Positions 39,939 through 54,080 are shown, numbered from the stretch's first letter. The stretch: DNA of 64,000 nt from Wuchereria bancrofti (GCA_005281725.1 SSBO01000003.1:829396-893395); one strand, 5' to 3'. Numbers and translations: made by a program. Notes: a model not told the origin generated them from the sequence alone.

Positions 39939-40917
39939 TGCTATTTCTGATGTTCATAAATGTGGGAATTAATAAACTAAAAATAAACTTAAATCCCAAT
40001 TTTATGTAAAAACAAAATTAATTTTTAAAGATCAAACTTCAAAACTGCAGAACATTCAAACATCCCACTCAATTCAACCATTATTTTTGCTTCATTCATT
40101 CTAATTTGTTCCCTTTATTTTTAGCACTTAATAATTTGACCACTGAATTCTCAACTTTCGATGACTAAATAAAGGAGGCATATTGAACAAATAAAACAAA
40201 TAAATGAATTTCTTATGGAAAAAGGAATTAAATTAATCACTGAAACTTGAAGATTCCAATCCACAGTATCCCAAAATCACCTTTCAAGGTACTGTGTACT
40301 AACAGTTTCTTGACTTTAATTGTACTAACAATTTTTTTGCTTTAGTGGGATGTTTGCATTGCCTGTAATTTAAAGTAAGATTTGACCATAAACGGCATAT
40401 GAATTAAGCTGATAAATTTCCTTTAACCAAAATAAGTAATTCGTATTGTCTATCCAGAAATTAGGCTGAGCAATATGGGATTCGAATTTAAAGCATAAAA
40501 CACAAAGCAATTATAACTAACGAAATAATAAAAACAATGCTTACATACGTAACAAAATGCACTTTCTTTCTATTATTAAAATAGACATGGACCGATTACA
40601 CATATTTAGGTGGATTGGATGAAACTACTTCATGTTCTGATATTATATTTTAATGTTTGTCAGAGAACTACTGATTGAATGGGATTCTGAATCAAAGTGG
40701 GTCAAAGGTTCAACCTGTATCTTCTAGAATTTACGGCTAGATCCATAAACTGCATCTGTAGAAAGGTTAATCTGTAAACATCAATTCGTGATGTAGTAAA
40801 AAAAATCATTTAAACATAACTCTTCTTGAAGCTAGGTGCTTTTACCAAATTCATTAAAGTTTTATTTGATTTTTGATTAATAAATAATATATCTCGAATT
40901 GCTTGTGAATCCAAAAT
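39939..40917. other. Convergent 3' flanks, no gene seen
   Basis: This holds the two 3' UTRs of converging genes. An aataaa-type signal at about 39972 could serve the plus-strand gene. Nothing else was recognised. Confidence 0.45.
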
Positions 40918-41596
40918 TCACAATGCTCCAGGAGGACCCTGCCGTCGTACGGAATAAACGGGTTCTTTCTCATACACTCTACTAAATCGTGATTTCATGA
41001 AATTTTGAACAATTTCTTCTTTGTGCAACATTTCCTCGCTTAATTGACCATTTTTCTTCATTTGCCTCCATTGATAACGATTTAGTGGATGATCATTGCC
41101 ATAATATTTTTTAATGAAAGCATATAATCTATAATCAATTTTTGGATCATTTTTGAACACTTCAAATTTGTGCGTCAAGCTGTCAGGGAATTTTTGACGA
41201 AGAGAATATCTAAATGAAGATTGCGGATCTTTTTAAAAAAATAAAAATCACCTTAAGTCTCATTTTGTTTTATATTAAAAAAGAAAAGCAGTTAATAGTG
41301 TAAAAAATGAACTGTTTCAAACAAATTCAAAGAAGTAAGCGAAAAAAAATGAAGCACTACAAATTAAAATTCAAATTCTCTTGCTTTAGTAAAGTAAGGA
41401 AAACGAACCCAACAGTATAAACAAGCATGACAGCAGCAACTTTCACCAATATTCGATCTTTCCAGTGCCGACTACTATAACGAACATTGTATAGTAATCT
41501 GTCCCAAGAAATGCCGATTCTTGATCTAGGCTTGAGATATGACACTCGTTGTGATCCGTCAGTATTCACAGTATGTGGTTTACGATGTTCAGACAT
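40918..41596 (-). CDS. Small single-pass membrane protein, unknown family
   Basis: Two exons, starting at the ATG at 41596 and ending at the stop at 40918. The N-terminal 50 residues are basic (SYLKPRSRIGISWDRLLYN, then SSRHWKDR). One membrane span follows (VKVAAVMLVYTVGFVFLTLL). The tail of about 100 residues is soluble and ends YSVRRQGPPGAL. The size and charge pattern recall small mitochondrial inner-membrane or assembly proteins, but I cannot name a family. Exon 2 is 40918-41209 after a catttag acceptor. Exon 1 can end at 41409 (donor gttcgt, 159 aa total, shorter span) or at 41385 (GC donor gcaaga, 167 aa, full-length span); both keep frame. Confidence 0.7.
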
Positions 41597-42477
41597 CACT
41601 CAAAATAAAATATCATTTGTTTAAACTTCTCAAAAATAGTCAGTTTACATCCAGTATTAATTATGTGATAAAGAAATGGATGTTACAATTCTATTGCAAA
41701 ATAAACCATACATCACATATGGTTTTCAAATCTCAAGCTCAAGGTCATTTTTAACATCTACACATAAAGAAATTCTTAGAAATCGATTACTAACTATGAA
41801 ATGAACAAGAAGATTGCTTCAATAATTTTCAAGATAGAGATTCTTTGGTGGGAAACCGTTTTAATCATAATGGCTTGAAACCGGCAAAAGTCGTCACAAG
41901 GTTTCCGTATGGTCATTTTCAATATCTACACATAAAATCTTAGAAAAAAAAACTATGGAATGAACATTTTAGTGGAAATAAAGTGAACATAAGCAACTTG
42001 CTTTGAATGTATTAACAATGAATTATATTTTTATTCCTTAAATCAACTAAGAAAAAAGTGTAAAAGTCAGAGAAAAATAATATACTATAAAAGGAAATCA
42101 GAGATGGTGCAAAGAAAAATTATTTACAATAAGGAAGAAAAAAATGCAGAAAAATTGTTCACTATCGAAACTTAGATAACACAAGAATGAAAATCAAACA
42201 CAAAATCACTGAATAATGAGAGATTAGCAATCATAAATGACCATAAAAAGTTAACATGATGAGATAGATATATTATTGAGCAAATCAAATTACAGTGAGA
42301 GAGTATACTGAAGTATAAGCAATGTATTTATGATATGGTTGAATATGTTATCTGTAGCAATAATTCTATTAAACTCAAGAAATAAACTGTAAACTTGTAT
42401 GATGATGATAAGTATGACTTTGAATAAATGAGGAACGGATGAACATCTTTTAAGGAAATAAAATCGTCAAACCTTAA
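41597..42477. other. Intergenic, no gene seen
   Basis: This is the spacer between two minus-strand genes, containing the upstream region of the small membrane protein and the 3' flank of the photolyase. No supported feature was found. Confidence 0.4.
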
Positions 42478-45253
42478 TTATTTCTTCACAGTCGTACATA
42501 TTTTCTTTATTTTTGGCTCAAAATCTTGTGAAACTTTCGTCGTTTTTGATTGATCATGGTTATTTAGTTCTAATGTACGACCTGCACGTCTGTAATTGAT
42601 ATTAACATACTCATTGATATGATTTCGGAATTTCCTTCGTAATCCATCCGCACACATATAGCGTATCTTCCCAAACACTGGTCTGTTCTGAAGAGATATC
42701 AATTCAACAAGAGATTCTAATATAAATACTGCAGTACATTTCAATCCATACACTTCTCCTTTTTTCAATAGTAACATCAACATGAAATTATGTTTACAGT
42801 TGTAAAGAAGTGGGTACAAACCGCATGAGCTCGATCATGCATTCCAAAATTCCACATAACACCACAATAGCCATTAGGATCTCGTCCATCCAATTCATAT
42901 TTGTCATTTTGTTCAATAAGAAAAGCGTAAGCGAATTCATAATCGTGAGACCATTCGATTACTTTTTTCGCCCAATACATACGAAGATAACCCGACATCT
43001 GTTAAAAGAGAAATAATTCATAGGCAGTGCAATTTTACTTAGTTTTGCAGAGGACGAAGTGAACAGAAAATAATAAATTCTGAAACAATGATTTACAGTC
43101 AACGAGACGAAGGATCTCGTGACTAAATTTTCATTTGCAAATACAGTTGAAAAAGAAGCTTGGTACTTTGTGAGTGAAAACAAGTTCAAATTGTGCTGCA
43201 TTCCAGTAAACATCATGCGTACAACCTTCTTCTAGCTCTTTGTAACCATAAATATATTCTCGTTTATCATGACGATGTTCATCCATCGCTTTCTTTGCCC
43301 ACTCTGGCAAACAATCAAACTAAAATAAAATGTAATGAATGTAATTTCCTATGCAACTGATAAATGAGTCTGCCATTATCAACTAAAAATTCTTTTCATC
43401 CCAAACTAAATCATACTGTATCGTAGGTGTCTCTGTAGTAGTAAACAAAATTATGCGCTAGCTCCCGCCGAACAACCAGTTCTTCCAAAAATGCATCTGA
43501 AGTGCACAGTATGAAACCTTACTAAATGAAGATACCATTATGCTATAAATTTCCCCACTCATTAAACTCTAGAATATTCATAAAATTCCGCCAATAACAA
43601 AAAAAGGAACACACTTTTCTTTATCATACATATGCTTCATTTGTCAAGATGACTCATATCCACGAAAAAATTACCTTTAGCAGATTTTGGTGCTTCGGAC
43701 TGTTTGACTTTAACAACAATCATAATTGGATTCAACATGCCAAAATGGATGTAAGGTGAAAGAAGACTCTGTTTTCCACTGTTTGGGATATTCCTGATAC
43801 AGAAATGTAATCAAAAAATCAAACAAATGAAAGAAAAAACGAAATTGATAATGGAATTCTTAAATTTCCATCGAGTTCTGCTAATGAGGAAAAAGAAACA
43901 AACCTTTCTTTGTCATATGTGTTTAAATTATTAGCAATGAAATAGTTTAGGACTCGCAGCGCAGCATCTTCTCCACCTTCCAATATATTGCTTGTTCTGC
44001 ACTCATCGTAAGCTCTAGTACACTCGGACGAGATGTCCATGCATACCAAGTTATGTTCTACTATACTGAAATACCAAGAAGCATGTAAAATAGTAATAAT
44101 TTAATCTCTGACAACACAGAACTCCAATTCTTGAGGCAGTTTCTTTAATCATTAATTAATCAGTTGGTATAAAGGAAAATTTTCATTGGTTTCTAATGTA
44201 CAATAAAACAAGGGTTTAGCATTTGTATAATTATATTATTTTTGTCTTAGTATAACATCGATCGAGCAAAAAAAAAACTTCGTACCTTTCCCATGATTCA
44301 CAGTAAATTTTGGGAGTAACATTCCACTTTTCAAAAAGGAAATCGTCAAGGAAATGCCACGCCATTTTCCGAATTGTATTAGCATTGTAAGCTGGCTTAT
44401 TGCATAAGGTCTGAAAGTTTTTTTAAGTTTTTTTTTTTTCATTCGGTTATTTTTTAAGTTTCAAAATTGCTAGTACTCATTTCGTAAATTTTATAAGGTT
44501 GGAAGAAATTTATGTTTCTTTAAAAAACTATGTCCCACAAAAAAAATATTTAATTTCTTGTGAGACTCAGGTAAAAGCAGAATCAAATTTTAACAATGTT
44601 TTCAGCAGGGTTATTACAAAAGAAATAAAAATAACTAAATGTTTAAAGGAATGATGTAAAGTAAACAATAACCGCCACAGGTATAGTGACATTTCCTTCA
44701 ACTTTTGTGAATCTGCGACATTTCATTACAAGCTTGTCGTTAAGATTTTCGTCAAAGTTGCGATCTTCGCGCAAATAAGCAGCATCTATGATCACTTCAC
44801 AGGCTACATCAGACAGTTTCAAAATAATTTCTGTAGCTTCTTCATTACCGCTCACCTTTACAACTAACAAAGGTGCATGCAAACGTGATAGATTATTTTG
44901 CAAACAAATTAGTCCTTCCAGAAGAAATTTTCGTTGCGCCAAATTATACTGATCTGCAATAAATGATTAATGCACTAAAAAAATTAATGAAATATAACAC
45001 TGGAAGAATGAGTAATGCTTTTAAAATCATAATGAATCATGAAATTTTTGATCAAATTTAAAGAGATCTGCAGAAATTTGCCTGGTTGATATATAAATGT
45101 GACAAGAATTGGTACTCCGTATTCATTGGCTTTTTGAGATGCAAATGAAAACGAAGGTGATTGTTGTGAACGAATACATCGAATCAAAAGAAGGACATAC
45201 TTCCCTGCGACAATATTCTGTTTATTCAAAGGCTGTATACGTGAACTTTCCAT
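42478..45253 (-). CDS. phr: Class II CPD DNA photolyase
   Basis: Repairs UV-induced cyclobutane pyrimidine dimers using light and FAD. Nine exons join in frame to 492 aa: 45082-45253, 44673-44953, 44286-44410, 43904-44065, 43675-43793, 43417-43496, 43167-43319, 42822-42998 and 42478-42687. Class II landmarks in order are [85 protein letters not shown] and [10 protein letters not shown]. Trp352, Trp373 and Trp380 keep the 21- and 7-residue spacing of the class II electron-transfer chain. Oddities: the N-terminal Rossmann segment reads [13 protein letters not shown] where class II enzymes usually have a Trp-Met motif, and the usual KMHG is KMSG. Intron 1 begins with GC (gcaaat), required by frame and alignment. 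The ATG directly follows ATTTCAG, a likely spliced-leader site. The gene sits 570 bases downstream of sarcoglycan on the same strand. Confidence 0.95.
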
Positions 45254-45260
45254 CTGAAAT
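45254..45260 (-). promoter_or_regulatory. 3' splice acceptor flush with photolyase ATG (likely SL trans-splice site)
   Basis: The minus strand reads ATTTCAG immediately before the initiator ATG. With no convincing upstream coding exon, spliced-leader addition here would give an almost leaderless mRNA. A non-coding 5' exon is the alternative. Confidence 0.5.
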
Positions 45261-45820
45261 CCTAATTACACTTATGAACGTGAAATGAATCCATCAATTC
45301 TAGCACATAAAACGAGCATTGAGGAGGATTGTCAATGCCGCCTCCCCCCCCTTCAACCAGTGAAAAAAGGTACTCTTTGCGCATCCACGTCAACAACGTG
45401 TAACAGAATAGCTCATCGGTTTGCTTATTAATACTATAACGAAGGGATCCACGAGTGAATGCATGGCGAGGAGGGGATAGACGTGATACTTGCACGTTTT
45501 TCCGTCCGGTGTGACCTCTTTATGACAATAGAAGAGACGGTTTTCTCCCTAATTATCCGGATAATCTGAATTTCACAAGATGATCGAAGGAGATACACTG
45601 TTATCTTTTGATTTGCACTTTTATAAGTAAGTTAACAGTTTTAATATCGTTACTTTATTCGTTCTTATACAAAGAGGTTATCAGTAAAAGAGAGCAAAAA
45701 ATGATATTTACATTAAAATAGAATGAGTATATCGGAATGCACACGTGAATAGAATGACTGAGTGATTGATTGATTGATTCAAGACAAATTTTAATTCCAA
45801 GCGAATTTTCATCTGAGTTG
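45261..45820. other. Spacer between sarcoglycan and photolyase
   Basis: This same-strand gap of about 560 bases contains the sarcoglycan 3' UTR and the region upstream of photolyase. A run of eight C/G bases occurs near 45347-45354. The open frame 45262-45495 (minus) shows no homology and is not called. Confidence 0.45.
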
Positions 45821-48678
45821 TTAATTGCAAATGCCTCGATCTGCTCGACAATCGGCGCCAACCACTGCCATAAATAGTAGTCCATTTTGACACATGCATA
45901 ATTGATATTGAGCATTCCCTCGAGCTTCACTTCTTGGTAATCCAGACAGGACTATAGTATTTGATTCAAGACGAATTTCACCCTGTAATTTTTCCTGTTT
46001 CATGAAAAGATGATAATATCGCTAGACGGAATCTGTTGAAGATAATTTACGGAAAAGTAATTGATAGAAGTGGTATTTGTGAGTGTTTCATTATTAAACA
46101 ATAATTAACCTGTTTGGAATTTATGGTAATGTCAAGAAGAGATGACAGTTGGATTTCTCCGGCTGCGCTGGTAATTTCAATATCTTGACCTGCTTCCAAA
46201 TTCAGACTTCTAGTTGGTGATTCTAAGCTGAAAAAAATTTCATTCTGAACTTAATAAATGTATTCCTTTCACTATTCATTAACTTAACTCTTAACTTTTG
46301 AATTACTGTTTACTTCCAACCGTAACTGAAAGTTTAAATTTGTAAAAAGGTGAATCTTGAATAAGCCCTGAAGGCTAACTGTTTTTACCTCTTGCATTAT
46401 CATCACTTCAAAATTAAACACAAAATTCTGTTTTTTTTTTCTTTTTTTATCATTCCTGTTTTCATTCCATTAATTCATTTCTGATGAATTTAAACGAAGA
46501 AATTCAACTAGATTAGCTCATAATATCTGAACCGTTAATAAGTAGACCTTAGAGGACTATCAGATTCCGGACGAATGAGCGCTGTTTGTATAGCTCCTTC
46601 GAAAACACTTCCACCATCATCTAGAATTATGCCGGTTTCTCTTATTCTTTATCTTTTTCTTTCCATTAAATTAAATAGATATTTTTAAAGAAATAAATGA
46701 ATGAAATGTCTTCATTTGAAAAGAGTTTCGGATGCATAATTTGAAAACTGTAAGAGTGCTTACCAAGTATTCGAAGATTTTCAAGTTTAAAGCCAATTTC
46801 ATTTGGTTCAGCAAAAAATAGCAATTTTCGGGAATTATCATAAATTTCAAAACGATCACACACTGCCTCCATGCGTCCATCTTGAAACATATTAAGCATG
46901 GAAGTCTCATATCCAGACGTATTTCGAGCTTTTATGAAGACACCGCGGTATGAATCAATTGTTAACGCTTCATTCTATAATTTCATTCAATGTATAATTC
47001 GGCAATGAAGTCGCTGAATTTTGAATTATGAATCTAATATGAATTTTTTTTTTTAAAAAAAAAAGGCATTTACATCAGTAATAAGTTATTGTTTTGTTAC
47101 TTAAAAGTTTTAAGAATTATGTAAAATAAGCAAAATCCTCTTATAACTTACATCTGCTGTAGAAAGTTCGGCAAAATGAACGGGGCGATCAAATTGTGCT
47201 TCACCCATAATTCGAATACTGTCATCTTCAATCCTCATTGTACCCATTCCAGTCTACAGTATGGTGATAATGATATGGATAAATTATATATATGTATCGG
47301 ATAAAGTAATAATAATATCATAAGATAATGTGGAGATAATGATAAGATAAGATAATGATATGGATAAATTATAAGGTAGTAATAATATCTGTCCATTTAT
47401 GTTTAGCTTGCTTTATATAATATCTTCAATTGATTATCAGTTGACTATTCTATTTCTCGTAACTTTCGGATATGAACTGCATTATTCTTAATAAATTTGA
47501 AACAGATAAAAGAGTTATATATAAAAAAAAAAAGAAAAATAGTACTGTGGAGATGTCGAGAACAGACATAATCCATACAGTTAACGCTAAGTTTAATACG
47601 ACGGCAACGGTAAGTGCGCAAATGAAACAATATAAGCATCGCTTTCGCCAACCATAAACGCCAACCCTAAAATATATTTCTCATAATTTAGCTTATCAGA
47701 AGTAATAGTATTGTGGTTATTTTAACAATTGAAATATAAGAATTACTAGGAAGAAACGCTCTTATCTTCAATCAAAATCTATCAAAAGTTTTAGCTTCTT
47801 TTCAATTGTATAATTTTGTATGAAATTAGAAATTTCATTCGTGGAAGTGACACTACTGCTCTCTCCAATTCTTGCTGTTTGCCTTGTTTACTCCTTGTTC
47901 ATTGGATGTCCAAGTAATGTTAATGTACTAGTCATCAATTAACTGTATCTGATGATTAAACTTATTGTAGTATCAATCAATTTCAATTCTTTTCTATCAA
48001 GTACTATTGCTTCTTATTATATTCCTCTGTTACTCCACATATTTACATCTACATCCAACTAATCTCCCTGCGATCAACAACCTCTCCCAAAACAATAAAT
48101 TAAATTATCAAATCTTCCACCACAAAATTTTGCTTCCATGACATCCGACTGTTTACTAACTTTCAAGATGAACTTGCCCTTCCCGTAAATCTAACTTGCT
48201 ATTTCCATAAATCTAACTTGCGCTTTCCGTAAATCTAACTTGCCCTTTCCTTAAATCTAACTTACCATTTCCGTAAATCTAACTTGCCATTTCGGTAAAT
48301 CTAACTTGCCCTTTCCTTAAATCTAACTTACCATTTCCGTAAATCTAACTTGCCATTTCGGCAAATCTAACCTGCCCTTTCCGTAAGTCTAACTTGACCT
48401 TTCCTTAAATCTATTTACTTCTTTCCATCTAAATTGCAAACCATAATTATGTCAGGTTTTATGGTGGTATCCCATATGTATGTTTTATATATACACCTGT
48501 AAATATCAGATCCGGTAGATGGTTTAACAGCAGAATGAATGACAGCAGTGGAATACGGTGGAACGGTAGCTCCTTGTAACGGAGGAGGTGAACGATGAAA
48601 ATCATAGCCACCACGGTCCCAAACCGGTTCGCTTGTCCGTTGATATAATGGAATACGGTTGACCATATCGGTGTTCAT
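45821..48678 (-). CDS. sgn-1: Gamma/delta-sarcoglycan
   Basis: Type II membrane glycoprotein of the dystrophin-associated complex at the muscle cell surface. Seven exons join in frame to 326 aa: 48497-48678, 47546-47666, 47152-47253, 46764-46974, 46548-46620, 46110-46227 and 45821-45994. After a cytosolic tail of 60 residues comes VGVYGWRKRCLYCF, almost identical to the vertebrate VGIYGWRKRCLYFF. One membrane span follows (ALTVAVVVLNLALTVWIM). The beta-rich extracellular part includes GMGTMRIEDDSIRIMGEAQF, LESPTRSLNLEAG and GEIRLESNTIVLSGLP. The C-terminus carries the conserved cysteine motif CMCQNGLLF...CRADRGIC. Several Asn-X-Ser/Thr sites are present (for example NTS). All introns are GT-AG. 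Intron 1 holds a 22-bp tandem repeat and a dispersed repeat. The gene symbol follows the C. elegans orthologue and is inference. Confidence 0.96.
48001..48135 (-). repeat. Dispersed repeat, copy A (inverted relative to 54288-54436)
   Basis: Read on the minus strand, this matches 54288-54436 on the plus strand. Shared words include ggaagatttgataatttaat, gggagaggttgttgat, atgtagatgtaa and atgtggagtaacagagga. The two copies are 6.3 kb apart and diverged by point changes and small indels. It lies in sarcoglycan intron 1. No coding capacity or terminal repeats are obvious; it may be a fragment of a transposon or solo LTR. Confidence 0.8.
48180..48416. repeat. Tandem repeat, 22-bp unit, about 11 copies
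   Basis: The unit is taaatctaacttgccctttc plus cg, with variants (ccatttc, ttaccat, cctta). It repeats head to tail over 237 bases in sarcoglycan intron 1, just beside dispersed repeat copy A. Confidence 0.92.
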
Positions 48679-51247
48679 CTAAAAAGATTTCCTTATCTGT
48701 GTTAAATTTTGTATTTATGCGTGGTATTTTTGCAAGCATTATTTAATTTGTAGCAATTTATTTCCATTTTACAAAATAATATACCACAAATAAATGCTTA
48801 TTTGATAATCAATCAGGTAGACGAAACCAAATATGAGAAGAGAGTTTAGCTATAATAGTTGTATTTAGTTCTTATATGCTATTTCAAAAAAAAGATAAAG
48901 AAAAATTGCAACATATCTATTAGTTATTATTAATAATATGAAGCGATTACATCGTTCATTTGAAAGAAATAAAAAATTCCTTGAATTGAACAGGACAAAT
49001 TTCGAATTAATAGTAAATGATTTAACTATTTACAAATAATGTTCTCAAAAAAGTGGTTCATCATTAGCATTTCCTTTACATTTTAAAGTATTGCCATTGT
49101 TAGAAACAGGGTGATAAAAGATGTCGCAAAAAAGGTTGCAAATTTTACAAAAAATTCATACTAATGAAAAATGGAAATAAATGATAAGAATAGGTAATAG
49201 ATAATAGATTATTGCATATATTTCAAGCATAAATTGATTGCTTGCAGCATTAGATCATATGAATAGGATAGAAAATAGAACGGATATATTTATAATATAT
49301 ATTTTAAAATAGTTAATTGATACTGCAACGCAAGACATCTCTCTATTTTCCTCTATCGCTGCACTATTTTAATCATCACAGTTCACTCTTTAGTCTGATT
49401 TTCAGACTTACATCTCTTTACACATTGTTGTCGTTACTTTAGTTTAGTTTAGATCTCTCTGAAAGTGAAATAAATTCGAATAGCAGTCTTATTCTTCTAA
49501 CAGCTGCTACCACATGGTTCAGTGGTGCAGCGAAAAGTAGTTTCGATTATCATTTCGATAAATACAGTGTACCAAAGAAAAAAAAAAAGAAAATGTTACT
49601 TCAAATGTTAACATGCTTGTCCTGTGAAGTGATAAATTGAAATGAGGTCATCTCTAGGATAATGTAATTTAAAATGATCGTTTCTTATAGACCAGTTATG
49701 AATGATCTAAAAGCTAGAAGGTACACTACAATGGGAATATAATTTTTGAGTTAAAATATTTTGAAATGAATGTGATAAGATCAGTGCTCTAAGTAGCAAA
49801 CTTAATTACTTTAAGTTTGCTATTGAGTATAGATTTAGATGAAACACATTTAATTAATTAGACTCTTTAATTATATGTTATGATCATGTTATACAGTTCA
49901 TGGTCTTGTTTGACAATAAAGTTTAAGTCTTAAAATGTTATCGATAATTTTTGCGTATAATATAAGTGAATTAGATTTTTTGTATTTTCGAAGCACAAAT
50001 ATATTTAATATATAATTATGCTTTTGTTTAAATTCTAATTCGCTATATTATAAAGTCTTACTCTATCATAAAATTTCTTGATCTCTCGAAATATTTTTAA
50101 ACTTTATATGCTTATATGGATTTTAAATCTAATACTGTTCAAGATCAAGAAAAATACTGTTCAAAATACTGTTTAATACTGTTCAAGATAAAAAAAAAAA
50201 AAACTAATCAAGAAAAACTTTGAAAGCTAACTGTTGAAAGGAAGAACTCGTCCTAAGTTATTAATCATTTAATGATTCAGTAGCAGATTTGAAGCACTTT
50301 GTTTTTTTTTTCTTTCTGGTATGAAAGTTTTTAGTTTAAAAAATAAAAGTTTCAAGAAGCATCAAAAACATCACTTGTTCTGTGGCACATTAATTAAAAA
50401 AGAGCAGATAATTTCAGAAATATATAAGGTCGAGCAAAAATCTTCAATGCTTATTGAAAAAGTTGAATTGAGAAGAAAAGGGAAACTTGATTAAGTAAAT
50501 GAATTGAAGTGATTGAAATAGTTTGATAAATCAAATGGAAAACGTTCTCAGGAGTTCATCCAGGATCGTTTATGAATCCTAGTCATCATAATTGAATATC
50601 TTGACAAAAAATTTCAATAGTGTCGATTATCGATAAATCTGTTTTTAAAAAAAAAAAATCATTTTCTATAGTGTAAGAAAGTATTCTCATCTGACTTTGT
50701 TGTGATAAAGTGATAAAACGACTAAACGTGATTTCATTCAGGATAAAAGGTATACTAATATGAATATTGATAAGATGATAATATCTCGTTGTCTATACAT
50801 TCGAATTTTTTAAATTAAAATAAACTGAAACCAATGACCTCGATAAATCAATAGGAGATTGGAGTCAAGTGCAACAACAACAGTAGATTGATCATTAATC
50901 AAAATGTCCCATTGTCAAAATTTAGCACAGCTATGTTAAGCTTGAATATTATTTCTTTTTATGTTGATTTATTAAAAATCAGACTTAATTTGGAATTAAA
51001 GAATTCCTAATTCCCATTAAGATTCTTTTTCATTGCAATTTGAGTAGCATTTTTTAAGTATGAATATATAATAAAACTGATTGATTATGAATATATGTCA
51101 ACTACAAAATAAATTAATTTAATGTGAGGATGAAAATGTATCGATATATTTAATAATATTTTATTTCATAGTAATTAAGAATAAATAACAGTGAAATGGA
51201 CAGCACACAATTATCAGATAATTTAATACTGCGATGTTTTTTAGAAA

Positions 51248-51490
51248 GATGGAAGAACGGATAAGTGAACCATATCCAACGGACGGTTCCGTTGACGGAA
51301 GATTCACATCCTCTGCGGAATGAAAGATGGAAGAACAGATAAGCGAACCATATCCAACAGACGGTTTCGTTGACGGTACGGGAAGATTCACACTCTCTGC
51401 GGAATGAAAGATGGAAGAACGGATAAGCGAACCATATCCAACAGACGGTTTCGTTGACGGTACGGGAAGATTCACATTCTCTGCGGAATG
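51248..51490. repeat. Three tandem copies of a 78/84-bp unit, open on the minus strand
   Basis: Units start at 51248 (78 bp, lacking 6 bases), 51326 and 51410 (84 bp). Each contains gatggaagaac, accatatccaac, gacggt and tctgcggaatg. All lengths are multiples of three, and the minus strand reads through as a 28-residue repeat (VPSTKPSVGYGSLI, then SSIFHSAE). The GC content is higher than in the flanks. It could be a minisatellite or an exon of an unrecognised repetitive protein; no splice context supports the latter. Confidence 0.85.
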
Positions 51491-52013
51491 TTATCTTAAC
51501 AAATTATTCCTATTATTCCTGAAAGAGCTGTAAACAGGTACGAAATGATTTAGAGGTGAGAACAGGATGATCACAATGACCATCATTTGCAATTCAATAG
51601 CTATCATCATCATCACTCAGCGCTATTTTACATCCAGTGAATCCTTTCAGAGCGAACAGGTGGTTGAGATGAATGGCTGATTTATATTGATAATAATGGG
51701 GGAAGTATATCCTTGGGATTTCTTTCAGCAACAGTTCTTCTTTTCTCTTTATGCCATCTTTGACTTTGTGATATTTTTGTGAGATCTGTGAAAATTAGCA
51801 AAAATATTGGCGGTATGCTTTAATATTGTTTTCGTGGATAGATCCTGCAAAAGAAAGGGTCAAACCGTTGAAAGGAATTTGTTTTTTTTTTTATCTGAAG
51901 AGACAGATGAAGTTCGTTCTCTCAAAATTATTTTCTACATAAAGTATCCTGTGTTGCAGTTTTCTTACTACTAAAACGACTTTTCTAATTCCAATTTTTT
52001 TTCTAAATGCATT

Positions 52014-52022
52014 TTATTTCAG
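52014..52022 (+). promoter_or_regulatory. 3' splice acceptor upstream of DIMT1 ATG
   Basis: ttatttcag lies five bases before the initiator ATG, a typical nematode acceptor. It is either a spliced-leader site or the end of a 5' UTR intron. Confidence 0.5.
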
Positions 52023-52027
52023 TCATT

Positions 52028-54066
<2,039 letters not shown>

Positions 54067-54080
54067 TGATCGGTTAGCGT

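Larger units (their letters stand above)
48679..52027. other. Intergenic between divergent sarcoglycan and DIMT1
   Basis: A 3.3-kb gap between divergent genes, so both promoters should lie here. It contains a 78/84-bp tandem repeat at 51248-51490. No exon was identified. A ttatttcag acceptor at 52014-52022 lies just before the DIMT1 ATG. Confidence 0.5.

Noticed and set aside
44984..45081. Longer photolyase exon 1 using a later GT donor near the sequence HSS
   Set aside because: It would insert about 27 residues where class II photolyases have none; the GC donor gives a gapless fit.
42478..45253. Recent bacterial transfer of the photolyase
   Set aside because: Eight introns with nematode splice sites and AT content like the neighbours argue for long residence; class II enzymes also occur in animals.
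45262..45495. 77-codon minus frame upstream of photolyase
   Set aside because: It ends in a stop before the photolyase exon, contains a poly-Gly run from a G homopolymer, and matches nothing.
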